The position numbers and the translations under genes were made by a program. DNA of 22,852 nt from Clostridiales bacterium (GTDB lineage Bacteria > Bacillota > Clostridia > Peptostreptococcales > BM714), in assembly GCA_002869095.1 (NCBI GenBank), contig PKTO01000281.1, positions 1 to 22,852 on the forward strand, written 5' to 3'. Below the pieces are notes generated by a model, which had not been told where the DNA came from, did no database searches, and was given only the letters and a program-made list of their open reading frames with translations. This document shows positions 6,884 to 14,175 of the stretch, piece by piece (the first letter of the stretch is position 1; every line of letters begins with the position of its first letter).

Positions 6884-6895
6884 AGTTCATGAACT
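6884..6895. promoter_or_regulatory. Perfect 12-bp palindrome in the regulator leader
   Basis: AGTTCATGAACT reads identically on both strands. It lies about 12 bp downstream of the predicted transcription start and 53 bp before the regulator start codon, so a bound protein there could act as a roadblock. I saw no second exact copy in the window. Confidence 0.4.
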
Positions 6896-6948
6896 ATTTA
6901 TTCAGCTTTTAAAGCAGTCGGGCAATATAAAAGAATTGGAGGGAATTT

Positions 6949-7500
6949 ATGATAGGTGCAAAAATAAGGAAGCTTAGACAGGAAAAAGGCATGACACTGA
7001 GTGAGTTGGCGAAACAGGTCAATTTTACGGCAAGTTATATTTCGCAGATCGAAAGAAGCATTATCGAACCTTCGCTTTCTTCACTTAGAAAAATTGCTTT
7101 TGCTCTTGATACTCCGATTTACAGTTTTCTTTCAGAGGAAAATGCGGATCATTTTTTGGTGAAGGCCGACAAACGCAAGAAGCTGGCCTTGCCCAACAGC
7201 ACAATGGTATATGAATTTGTTACTCCAATGGCCGCAAACAAAATGATCAGGCCAAAGATGGAAATAATTTACGTCCATATGGATCCGGAAAGCTGGAGCA
7301 ATGAAGACTACTTGTCCCATAAGGCGGACGAATGTATTCTTGTTTTGGAAGGGTGTTTCCATGTATATCTTGGAGAGGACAAATATGTGCTCGAAGAGGG
7401 AGACAGCATCTACATACAGGAGAATGTGAGCCACAGGATATACAATCCGCTTAAAAAAGTCACAACCGCAATTTCTTGTTTTTCCCCGTCATTATACTGA
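6949..7500 (+). CDS. XRE-family regulator with C-terminal cupin sensor domain
   Basis: A 183-aa transcription factor. Residues 4-58 form an XRE-type helix-turn-helix (IRKLRQEKGMTLSELAKQVN, then SYISQIERSIIEPSLSSLRK with the recognition helix). Residues about 95-180 form a cupin barrel (HKADECILVLEGCFHVYLG, then EEGDSIYIQENVSHRIYNP), the usual small-molecule pocket in this family. Start ATG 6949 has GGAGGG (6938-6943) 5 bp upstream. It lies 126 bp downstream of the P1 peptidase with no terminator between, and shares its promoter/operator sequence with the OPT operon. The natural reading is a local regulator of peptide uptake that also controls itself. The ligand is unknown. A bidirectional terminator follows. 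Confidence 0.92.
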   Translation: MIGAKIRKLRQEKGMTLSELAKQVNFTASYISQIERSIIEPSLSSLRKIAFALDTPIYSFLSEENADHFLVKADKRKKLALPNSTMVYEFVTPMAANKMIRPKMEIIYVHMDPESWSNEDYLSHKADECILVLEGCFHVYLGEDKYVLEEGDSIYIQENVSHRIYNPLKKVTTAISCFSPSLY

Positions 7501-7537
7501 TAAAAACTATTCAAGTCCATTGAATTCAGATTGCAGG

Positions 7538-7576
7538 AAAACTACCCCCGTATATTGCAGGGGTAGTTTTATTTTT
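7538..7576. terminator. Bidirectional intrinsic terminator between convergent operons
   Basis: AAAACTACCCC (7538-7548) is the reverse complement of GGGGTAGTTTT (7560-7570), with an 11-nt loop and T-runs readable on both strands. It can end both the regulator transcript (+) and the ABC/DUF169 transcript (-). Confidence 0.9.
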
Positions 7577-7614
7577 ATAAAAGGAATGCTAGCCCGACAG
7601 ATACATATGTTAAA

Positions 7615-8379
7615 TTACTTCAAATAATAATTTTCGCCAAGCTTTACATCAATATGACACCCGATGTCGTTGCTTCTTTTGATAACGCCATTTTTCCTTT
7701 TGTCAGTTTCGCTTGGATTTATTGTCCTTACCACCCCGTCAACAACTCTATCGAACATATTGAAAGGAAGACCAATCCCAAGTTCGCTGTCATCCCACTT
7801 GGCTGAAAATCTGGTATTGGAGCATAGGACTGAAACGTTAATATCATTGTTTTCAAACGGCGCAGCTGTGCATTCCAGACAGATTCCCTGGTTGCCTGAA
7901 AACTTGAGGTTTTTGGGCGCGCCGTAATGGAACGAATAGCCTTGAATTATTCTCATTGCCTGATACGGATTGACTATCAACATGACTACATCGGGCTCAA
8001 GCGTGAATTTTTAAAGAGGCATAGCCGTAACCCCATGAATGCTTGATTCAATAATAGTGACATCTTTTAAAGTTTTTTTAGCAGTTCCTATGCTATCATA
8101 CATTCCAAGCCTATAATATGCTTTGCCTGAAATTGTTGCATTGCCAGGCTCTTTGAGTCCCAAGGCATTTATGGCCCCGTTGCACTCCGAGTTTTCCAGA
8201 TTTGCCTTGAATGATTTCCCTTTAGACACAAGACTGATCATCTTGCAATACGAAAGCTTATATTTGACTTGCGGAACTTCGCAAGAGTTGAACTCGCTTT
8301 CGTTGTACAAAAATTTTATACCTATGATGTTTCTACTCATCGACAGTGCCGCATTCAATTTATCTATGTTTCGTTTCAT
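7615..8379 (-). pseudogene. DUF169-family protein interrupted by an in-frame TAA
   Basis: DUF169 proteins are about 230-250 aa, of unknown function, often found in anaerobes and archaea. Here the two halves lie in the same frame, split by a single TAA at 8013-8011. The first half ends V-T-A-M-P-L and the next codons read K-F-T-L-E-P-D-V-V-M-L-I-V-N-P-Y-Q-A-M-R, the typical core of the family. A residue such as Glu before K-F would restore it by one base change (GAA to TAA). Conserved Cys-containing stretches (GICLECTAAP) persist after the stop, so decay is recent. Start: ATG 8379 with AAGGAG (8396-8391) 11 bp before it; a GTG at 8388 is only 2 bp from that site. It is the last gene of the minus-strand ABC operon, 15 bp after the ATPase. 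Readthrough or sequencing error remain possible. Confidence 0.8.
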
Positions 8380-8394
8380 CTGAGTCACATCTCC

Positions 8395-9150
8395 TTAAAA
8401 AAGCTTGTTTATCTTATTTAAAAACTGCTTTGTTCTATCATTCTCAGGATTAAGGATTACTTGGCAGGGAGTCCCTTCCTCGCAAATGATTCCATCATCG
8501 ATAAAAAGTATTCTATCCGAAATTTCCTTGGCAAAGTCGATATGATGTGTAACTATCAACATGGTTCGTCCTGAATTTGCAAGAGATTTAATTGTGTTTA
8601 AAACTTCAAATGCAAGTTCTGGGTCCAGAGCCGAAGTTGGCTCGTCGAATAAGATGATTTCGCAGCCCATTGCCAATTCTCTTGCGATGGCAACCCTCTG
8701 TTTTTGGCCGCCGGACAATTGGAGAGGATAGTTGTCGGTTTTATCTTCCAGCTTAACCGTTTTAAGAGTATCCAAAGCCAATTGGTACGCTTTTTCTTTG
8801 CTGAATTTATTGACCGTCATAAGCGGCTTCGAGATATTCTGAAGAACATTATAATGCGGAAAAAGATTGAATTGCTGAAATACCATACCGGTCTTTTTGA
8901 GCATTTCCTTCCTGTGAATACTTTTTTTATTGATTGAACATTTGTGTATGAGAATTTCTCCCGAATCGATTTGCTCTAGTTGATTGATGCACCTAAGCAA
9001 AGTGCTTTTACCAGAACCGCTTGAGCCGATAATTGAAATGATTTCGCCCTTTTTTACGGAAAGGCTGACCCCTTTCAATACTTCCAAATCGCCAAAAGAT
9101 TTACGGATATCGATGATTTCTATTATATTTTCGACTGAGTTGTTTATCAT
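8395..9150 (-). CDS. Polar amino-acid ABC transporter ATPase, importer 2
   Basis: ATP-hydrolysing subunit of the second importer, 251 aa. It shows Walker A GSSGSGKST, Q-loop VFQQFNLFPH, signature LSGGQKQRVAIAREL, Walker B IILFDEPTSALD and the switch His in IVTHH. Start choice: AAGG (9164-9161) is 10 bp before ATG 9150 but only 1 bp before the in-frame ATG 9159, so 9150 is preferred; the alternative adds three residues. The permease stop lies just upstream and the broken DUF169 gene just downstream, all on one transcript. It lacks the acidic insertion of the ATPase at 3243-4004, and its codons are more AT-rich, so this is not a recent duplicate of importer 1. Confidence 0.94.
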   Translation of the reverse strand: MINNSVENIIEIIDIRKSFGDLEVLKGVSLSVKKGEIISIIGSSGSGKSTLLRCINQLEQIDSGEILIHKCSINKKSIHRKEMLKKTGMVFQQFNLFPHYNVLQNISKPLMTVNKFSKEKAYQLALDTLKTVKLEDKTDNYPLQLSGGQKQRVAIARELAMGCEIILFDEPTSALDPELAFEVLNTIKSLANSGRTMLIVTHHIDFAKEISDRILFIDDGIICEEGTPCQVILNPENDRTKQFLNKINKLF

Positions 9151-9162
9151 TTTAATCATTCC

Positions 9163-9819
9163 TTAATTGTATTTTGCAGATAATTTCGTTTCAATATTCA
9201 AGGCAAGCAAAGAAACAATATATGTCATCAAAAAGTATAGCAGTGCAATCACCAAATATATTTCAAAGGGCTTGGAAGTGCGGGTATAAATCAATTGGCC
9301 GGCCCTGGTGAGTTCTGTAATCGACAACACGGAGATCAAAGAACTTCCTTTTAGAATTCCGGAAAAACCGTTCACCAAAGAGGGGACCGCAATTCTTGTT
9401 GCTTGAGGAAGTATGATGTGCCATGTTTTTTGCAACCATGTATAACCCAAAGTATAGCTTGCTTCATACTGCCCTTTATCAACAGAAAGAATGCCGGCTC
9501 TAATGATTTCGGACATATATGCGCCTCCGTTTAAGGCAAGCCCAATAATTGCGGCGGTGGAACTGTCCAGTACTATATTGAATTTAGGCAGTCCATAATA
9601 GATGAAAAACAGTTGTATTAAAAGAGGAGATCCCCTGAAAAATTCAACATAAAAGTCAAGTAACAGTTTCGGAATACCTTTCAACTTGAATGAACGGAGG
9701 GTGCCGACTATAAAAGCTATTGCCAAGGCAAAAGCGAAAGCGATTACCGTGTGAGTCAGTGTCTTGAATGTAGCTTCAGCAATGAATGGCAAATTCCTGT
9801 ATACGATTAAAAAGTCCAT
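9163..9819 (-). CDS. Polar amino-acid ABC transporter permease, importer 2
   Basis: A 218-aa HisMQ-type inner-membrane permease with about five membrane segments. The hallmark FFRGSPLLIQLFFIYYGLPK and the EAA-like loop QYEASYTLGYTWLQKTWHII are present. Start ATG 9819 is 7 bp after AGGAG on the minus strand. It stands between the binding-protein gene (56 bp upstream) and the ATPase gene, the standard order. As in importer 1 there is one permease gene, implying a homodimer. Confidence 0.93.
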   Translation of the reverse strand: MDFLIVYRNLPFIAEATFKTLTHTVIAFAFALAIAFIVGTLRSFKLKGIPKLLLDFYVEFFRGSPLLIQLFFIYYGLPKFNIVLDSSTAAIIGLALNGGAYMSEIIRAGILSVDKGQYEASYTLGYTWLQKTWHIILPQATRIAVPSLVNGFSGILKGSSLISVLSITELTRAGQLIYTRTSKPFEIYLVIALLYFLMTYIVSLLALNIETKLSAKYN

Positions 9820-9875
9820 TTTGTTCTCCTAAAAAAGGATATTGACTGTTTATAAGTCAATATCCAAATATCTGT

Positions 9876-10703
9876 TTATCTTATTGTCAACCATTTTTCC
9901 ACAAGTTCGTCATACTTGCCGCTGTCTTTTACGGCTTGCAATGCTTTGTTTACATTAAGCGTCAATTCGTCCGAACCGTAAGCAGACGCCATAACAAGGT
10001 CGGTATTGGAAAGAGGCTCGTCAAGAACCCGAATATCTCCATGCGCTTTAAATTCGGTAACTGCATAAGTGTAAGCTACAACCAATGCGTCAATTCTGCC
10101 GGCCCTTAAGTCGGAGAAGATTTCAGGATTGTAATTGTACCTTTTCAATTCCTTTAAACCTTCTATTTTTTCCGCTTGAATTTCAGTGGCGGAGCCTGAG
10201 GATTGAACACCGACGACTTTACCTTTCAAATCGTCCAAAGAGTTGATCTCTTTATTATCGTCAAGCACAACAATCGAAACATCAACCGTATAGTATGGAT
10301 CGGTTACGTTGATATTGCCATCAAATTCATCTCTTTGGGAAAGCCCCGAAATTATCAAATCGTATTTACCTTGTTTGACTCCTTCGATTAAGGTGACAAA
10401 CTCTGCGTCGGTATTGACAATTGTTACTCCAAGCTCTTCACTTAAAGCGGCGGATAAGTCAATGTCAAACCCTTCTATTTTATCGGTATCGCCATTTCTG
10501 GATTCAAAAGGCGGATACATAGCGCACATGCCAGCTATTATTTCTCCCTTATCCTGGACGTCGGTCCATGAGGTATCAACTTCCGGCGTATTTACGGATT
10601 CTTCGCCGACGGCGGAATCTTCTGAAGAACATCCTATTGCCAAAACGGCAACTGTTGACACTAGCACAATCATAATCAAAATATTCTTGATATTTTTTTT
10701 CAT
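9876..10703 (-). CDS. Amino-acid ABC transporter substrate-binding lipoprotein, importer 2
   Basis: A 275-aa receptor lipoprotein. The signal peptide (M-K-K-N-I-K-N, hydrophobic core, L-A-I-G-C) places the lipidated Cys at residue 25. The family 3 fold shows in MYPPFES, GFDIDLSAALSEELG and LKGKVVGVQSSGSATE. The ligand loop reads SGLSQRDEFDGNINVTDPYY rather than the usual TITPERxxxxxF, so the carboxylate-binding Arg region differs from the receptor at 1762-2577 and a different substrate is likely. The start is ATG 10703, with GGGAGG (10716-10711) 7 bp upstream; the longer in-frame opening to 10772 lacks a ribosome site and overlaps the promoter. Confidence 0.92.
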   Translation of the reverse strand: MKKNIKNILIMIVLVSTVAVLAIGCSSEDSAVGEESVNTPEVDTSWTDVQDKGEIIAGMCAMYPPFESRNGDTDKIEGFDIDLSAALSEELGVTIVNTDAEFVTLIEGVKQGKYDLIISGLSQRDEFDGNINVTDPYYTVDVSIVVLDDNKEINSLDDLKGKVVGVQSSGSATEIQAEKIEGLKELKRYNYNPEIFSDLRAGRIDALVVAYTYAVTEFKAHGDIRVLDEPLSNTDLVMASAYGSDELTLNVNKALQAVKDSGKYDELVEKWLTIR

Positions 10704-10744
10704 CTTAAAGCCTCCCTGTGAAATTATATGTATTTTGACTCTTT

Positions 10745-10759
10745 GAACAGTATAAGTTC
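10745..10759. promoter_or_regulatory. GAAC-N7-GTTC inverted repeat over the -10 box
   Basis: Two 4-bp arms flank the -10 hexamer of ABC operon 2. A related but longer repeat lies 100 bp upstream at 10857-10873 (GAAC-N5-GTTC core). Two sites suggest looping repression, but arms this short can arise by chance. Confidence 0.35.
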
Positions 10760-10777
10760 TAAAAGCCGGCAAGTCTA
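10749..10777 (-). promoter_or_regulatory. Promoter of ABC operon 2 with overlapping inverted repeat
   Basis: On the minus strand TAGACT (10777-10772), 17 bp, then TATACT (10754-10749). A second -10-like TATAAT lies at 10728-10723 without a good -35. The -10 box is framed exactly by GAAC (10745-10748) and GTTC (10756-10759), a candidate operator. Confidence 0.55.
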
Positions 10778-10856
10778 ATCGAAAAAAGTAATGATTGAGT
10801 TGGCGGTATTCTAAAATTTGATATGTCGGAGGCGGAACGCCATATGAGCCATTTCA

Positions 10857-10873
10857 AAGAACAAAGTGTTCTT
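10857..10873. promoter_or_regulatory. AAGAACA-N3-TGTTCTT inverted repeat
   Basis: A perfect 7-bp inverted repeat with an AAG centre, upstream of the ABC operon 2 promoter and downstream of the regulator terminator. It has no T-run on either side, so it is unlikely to be a terminator; an operator is more plausible. Confidence 0.4.
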
Positions 10874-10902
10874 GCGTGGAGGACAATAGGAAGCGGCAAT
10901 TG

Positions 10903-10942
10903 AAAAAAGCCTTCCCCGTTTTTTCCGGGGAAGGCTTTTTTT
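10903..10942. terminator. Terminator after the sigma-54 regulator, near-symmetric
   Basis: GCCTTCCCCG (10909-10918) pairs with CGGGGAAGGC (10926-10935), a 10-bp stem with a 7-nt loop. It has A-runs on the left and T-runs on the right, so it works on both strands. On the minus strand it begins at the stop codon of the regulator gene. Confidence 0.93.
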
Positions 10943-12695
10943 ATTTCCTTTCGATGCCGTATTTCTTCATCTTGCGGTATATTGTGTTTCTTGATATTCC
11001 AAGCGCTTCGGAAGTCTGCTTTATATTGTAGTTGTTGACTTCGAGTGCGTCAAGCAGTATATCCATGCTTGAATCCTCAAGGTTCTTTTGGCGGCATGAA
11101 CTATCCCCGGGGCATTCAAGGCCGGCTTGAATCAAGTGGCCTATTTCAAGGATTCCTCCTCCGGACATGAACATGGCTATTGAAAGCATGTTTTCCAACT
11201 GGCGTATGTTTCCCGGCCAATCGTATGAACGAATCAAATCTAGCGCTTCATCAGAAATTCCTGTTACAGGGACTTCCATTTCGGGATTGATTTGTTCTAT
11301 GAAATGTTGGCAAAGCTCGAACAAATCCTCCCTTCTCTCCCTCAATGGAGGCAGCTTTAGATAAAGTATTTTCAGCCTGTAGTACAAGTCCTCCCGGAAC
11401 TGTTTCTTCTCCACCATCTTCTCCAAATCCCTGTTGGTTGCGGCTATTATCCGAACGTCTATGGTTATTGTCTTGTTGCTGCCCAAACGCGTGATCTCTT
11501 TTGTTTCGATTGCTCTGAGCAGTTTTGCCTGAAGCTGCATAGGCATTTCGCCTATTTCATCGAGAAAAAGCGTTCATCCTTCAGCCAATTCGAACTTCCC
11601 GGACTTTCCGCCTTTTTGGGCGCCCGTGAAAGCTCCTTCCTCGTATCCGAACAATTCGCTGTCGAAAAGGTCTATGGGATAGTTTGCGCAGTTTATGGCG
11701 ACAAAGGGACCGGACCTCCTGTCGCTGAAATTATGCATGGCTTGTGAAAAAAGATCTTTTCCTGTTCCGCTTTCACCCTCGAGAAGGGTATTTTTGTTTA
11801 TGTTTGAAAACTCCTTTGCAAGGTTGATCTTGTTCTGCAGGTTGGGACCGCTGCCTATGAAATCCTTGAATTCGTAAGTAGCCCTGTGGCCGGCCATGTT
11901 GCTGGCTATCTGGTAGGAACGTTTTATCCTGCGGAAAATATCGATGGCGCCGATAATTTCCCCCTTGTCGTCAAACACAGGATAAGCGGAGTTCATCAGG
12001 TGTGAACGCTTGCCGCTGTAATAGAGGTCGTATTCGAAGTCCATTTGAGGCTTTTGAGATTTTATTATCTGCACAAGTATTGTGTCCTTGAATGGGGGGT
12101 TGTTGAGGTTTTGGCCAATTACCTTATTTTTGTCGGCTCCAATCAATTGGCATGCGCTTGAATTTATATAAGTGACATTCCCGTCCTTGTCGCAGGCGGA
12201 GATTCCGTCATCGACCGCATCGAGGTAATCAAGCAATTGCTTGTGCGACTTGTGACGCTTTTCATCCTCCACCGCAATATTTTCCATACTCTCATATATC
12301 CTGGAAAGATCCGAAAATGCTTCCGGAACATCATTTTCGGATATCAATAGAAGGGAATATCCGTTTGAATGCAGGGCGGTTTGAATGTTTTTAAGCAAAT
12401 AGAGGGTGGACTTGTCGTATCTTATCATCAGCTTGTGCATTTTTGAGTTTGATTCGGAAAATGAAAAAACCCTGTTTGTCAAATCGAATTCCTCGAAATC
12501 CGAATCGTGTGAAACGATGGAAAGTATTTTGTCATCCTTGTCGATCAGAATCAAAGCCCTGTTTTTGAGAGGGTATATCCTTGCCACTGAAGGAAAAATA
12601 TGGTCAATGAAAAAATCATCCAAGTAATTTTTTTTACTGGATCTTTGGGGTTTGTGGGTAAGGCTTTTTAAAGTTTCGCATAAAAGTTTGGACAT
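10941..12695 (-). pseudogene. Sigma-54-dependent activator (PAS-AAA-Fis) interrupted by in-frame TGA
   Basis: Without the stop this would be a 583-aa enhancer-binding activator. Residues 1-150 hold an unrecognised sensory region. A PAS domain spans about 152-262 (ISACDKDGNVTYINSSACQL). The AAA+ domain has Walker A GESGTGKD (307-314) and the sigma-54 contact loop GAFTGA (354-359), then Walker B TLFLDEIGEMP, the REDLYYRLK region and YDWPGNIRQLEN. A Fis-type helix-turn-helix (KQTSEALGISRNTIYRKMKK) closes it. A TGA at 11576-11574 replaces the second Gly of the near-invariant GGTLFLDE, in the same frame on both sides, so one base change (GGA to TGA) explains it. As read, it would yield 373 residues lacking ATPase completion and DNA binding. 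Start ATG 12695 follows AAAGGAG (12710-12704). It is divergent from the sigma-54 operon at 13072. Confidence 0.88.
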
Positions 12696-12731
12696 GGATT
12701 AGGCTCCTTTGCAAATAATGTATCGGACTTA

Positions 12732-12745
12732 TGTTACATGTTACA
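12732..12745. repeat. Tandem TGTTACA repeat with flanking variants
   Basis: TGTTACA occurs twice in tandem (12732-12738, 12739-12745). The inverted variants TGCAACA (12749-12755) and TGTAAACA (12761-12768) follow, and TGTAACA recurs at 12893-12899. Such clustered heptamers are candidate binding sites for the Fis-type domain of the activator. Confidence 0.4.
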
Positions 12746-12766
12746 TTATGCAACATCATATGTAAA
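12738..12766 (-). promoter_or_regulatory. Probable promoter of the sigma-54 activator gene
   Basis: Minus strand: TTTACA (12766-12761), 17-bp spacer, TAACAT (12743-12738). The -35 is good and the -10 moderate. The -10 lies within the TGTTACA direct repeat, which would suit autoregulation. Confidence 0.4.
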
Positions 12767-12870
12767 CAGAAACTTAAAAATTTAATTTTTTATTTAAACG
12801 TTGAAATATGAAGCCGTCAGCTGATTGCAGGCCGCACTGCGATTTGAGAATATTTTGAAAATGCGGAAAA

Positions 12871-12922
12871 CACAAAATATTGTGCTCCAAAATGTAACAC
12901 GAACCGTTTGCGGGCAAAACGG
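12871..12922. promoter_or_regulatory. Candidate enhancer (upstream activating) sites for the sigma-54 promoter
   Basis: CACAA (12871-12875) and TTGTG (12880-12884), and CCGTTT (12904-12909) and AAACGG (12917-12922), are inverted repeats. They lie about 125-175 bp upstream of the expected sigma-54 transcription start, the normal distance for enhancer-binding proteins. A TGTAACA at 12893-12899 lies between them. Which of these is bound cannot be told. Confidence 0.35.
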
Positions 12923-13018
12923 CGGAGCATCTTTTATCATGCGACATGGTATTTTTCAAAGGCGGCAACCCTCTGTTTTCAACGATTTTGCAAAAAGGCC
13001 AAGCATTTGCAAAAGAAG

Positions 13019-13034
13019 TGGCATGGTATTTGCG
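13019..13034 (+). promoter_or_regulatory. Sigma-54 (-24/-12) promoter of the aminotransferase operon
   Basis: The bases TGGCATGGTATTTGCG match TGGCACG-N4-TTGC at all positions but one. The essential GG (-24) and GC (-12) are exactly 10 bp apart. Transcription would start near 13045, 27 bp before the start codon. The divergent gene encodes a sigma-54 activator, which independently supports this call. Confidence 0.85.
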
Positions 13035-13071
13035 TGATTAATATAAAAAGAAAAATGAATGGAGGTGTGTG

Positions 13072-14175
13072 ATGTACAAGACAAGAAAGCATTTGAGCAA
13101 AATCGAGCATGAAAGCTATGCCAATGTACCCGAGGAATTCGGACCGGGCTGGATTGACTGTTCACTGGGAATAAATCCATTCGGTTTTCCCGAGGGTGTA
13201 GGAGAGGCATTGGGGAGTTTTGACCCGGACATTGTAAATAATTATCCTCATGGAGACGCCAAACTGAAAAAGGCGATCATCGATTATTGGAGCGGGAATG
13301 CCTTGCTTTGCGAGGGGCAGATAGAACTCGCATGCGGATCCATGGACGCCATAACAAAAATAAATAAAATGTTCATAGACAAGGGAACCCCAGTACTTGG
13401 CCATAGCCCGCAATTTCCGGACTTTGGAATGGATGTGGAAGGCATGGGCGGAATATACGAAACTGTGGACATGTCGGCAAGCAAGGGCAAGTTCGACGGA
13501 GTGCGTTTCGAGGATGGAATCGAAAAAAGGCATGCATTCTGCTACATAGACAACCCAAATAATCCGACCGGCCAGATAATCCCTTTGCAGGTCATATCCC
13601 GAATTGCAAAGAAAGCCGCAGGCATTGGCGTTTGCGTCGTGGTTGACGAAGCTTATGGCGATTTCATGGAAAAAGAGAATTCGGCTGTAAATCTGCTTGA
13701 CGGAATGGACAACATAATGGTATTGAAATCTCTTTCAAAGGGATTCGGAATGGCGGGAATGAGGATAGGATATGCATTGGGCCCGGTGGAACTCATGGAC
13801 GTCTACAGAAAAATATCGATCCCATTTTGTGTAACCGGAATCGGAACGCTTTTGGCGGTTGAAGCCTTGAAGGACCAAGATTTTTTAGCCGAAAGCAGAG
13901 AGAAAATAGCGCAGGCAAAGAAACGAATCATTGAATCAATCGAGACCATTGGGACTCTCGAGACGAGCCTTTCTGTTCCGATAATGACGCTTACGCATCC
14001 CGACGAGGGTGTCGACCTTTACAGGGAGTTATTGAAGGTCAAGGTGCTTTCGGTTTCCGGCGAAAATTTCGAGGGTCTTGGCAAAAATAGTGTAAGGTTC
14101 AGAATAGGCAAGGATGCGGATGTTCTCTTGGACAGGCTGAGGCTGGTTGAGAAGAATTGGACGGAGGGGAATTAA
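13072..14175 (+). CDS. HisC/CobD-like PLP-dependent aminotransferase (class I/II)
   Basis: A 367-aa cytoplasmic PLP enzyme of the fold-type I histidinol-phosphate aminotransferase group, which also includes aromatic aminotransferases and threonine-phosphate decarboxylase. Visible landmarks are SLGINPFGFP (31-40), YIDNPNNPTG (158-167), VVDEAYGDF (191-199, the Asp holding the PLP ring) and SLSKGFGMAGMRIGY (220-234) with Lys223 as the Schiff-base lysine. The start is ATG 13072, 6 bp after GGAGG (13061-13065); a GTG at 13069 is too close. No histidine or cobalamin genes adjoin it. Instead it shares a sigma-54 operon with a class III aminotransferase and an amino-acid-type transporter, so amino-acid catabolism or interconversion is more likely than biosynthesis. 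Substrate unknown. Confidence 0.88.
   Translation: MYKTRKHLSKIEHESYANVPEEFGPGWIDCSLGINPFGFPEGVGEALGSFDPDIVNNYPHGDAKLKKAIIDYWSGNALLCEGQIELACGSMDAITKINKMFIDKGTPVLGHSPQFPDFGMDVEGMGGIYETVDMSASKGKFDGVRFEDGIEKRHAFCYIDNPNNPTGQIIPLQVISRIAKKAAGIGVCVVVDEAYGDFMEKENSAVNLLDGMDNIMVLKSLSKGFGMAGMRIGYALGPVELMDVYRKISIPFCVTGIGTLLAVEALKDQDFLAESREKIAQAKKRIIESIETIGTLETSLSVPIMTLTHPDEGVDLYRELLKVKVLSVSGENFEGLGKNSVRFRIGKDADVLLDRLRLVEKNWTEGN

Larger units (their letters stand above)
12696..13071. other. 376-bp divergent intergenic region, no gene
   Basis: This regulatory stretch separates the activator gene (-) from the aminotransferase operon (+). It contains the activator promoter with TGTTACA repeats on the left, several short inverted repeats in the middle (12871-12884, 12904-12922), two TTTGCAAAA copies (12987-12995 and 13006-13014) and the -24/-12 promoter on the right. 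No credible coding frame with a ribosome site is present. Confidence 0.75.

Noticed and set aside
7615..7983. Separate small gene starting at ATG 7983
   Set aside because: It has no ribosome site, and it continues the same frame and the same DUF169 domain as the upstream part, so it is the tail of a broken gene.
10941..11546. Separate small Fis-type regulator starting at 11546
   Set aside because: The presumed start lies inside the AAA+ domain just after Walker B and lacks a ribosome site; it is the distal part of the interrupted activator.
11574..11576. TGA read as glycine or selenocysteine
   Set aside because: TGA is the normal stop of other genes here (for example at 890-892 and 1638-1640), so it is not a recoded glycine codon. 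No SECIS-like hairpin follows, and a Gly position next to Walker B is not a selenocysteine site.
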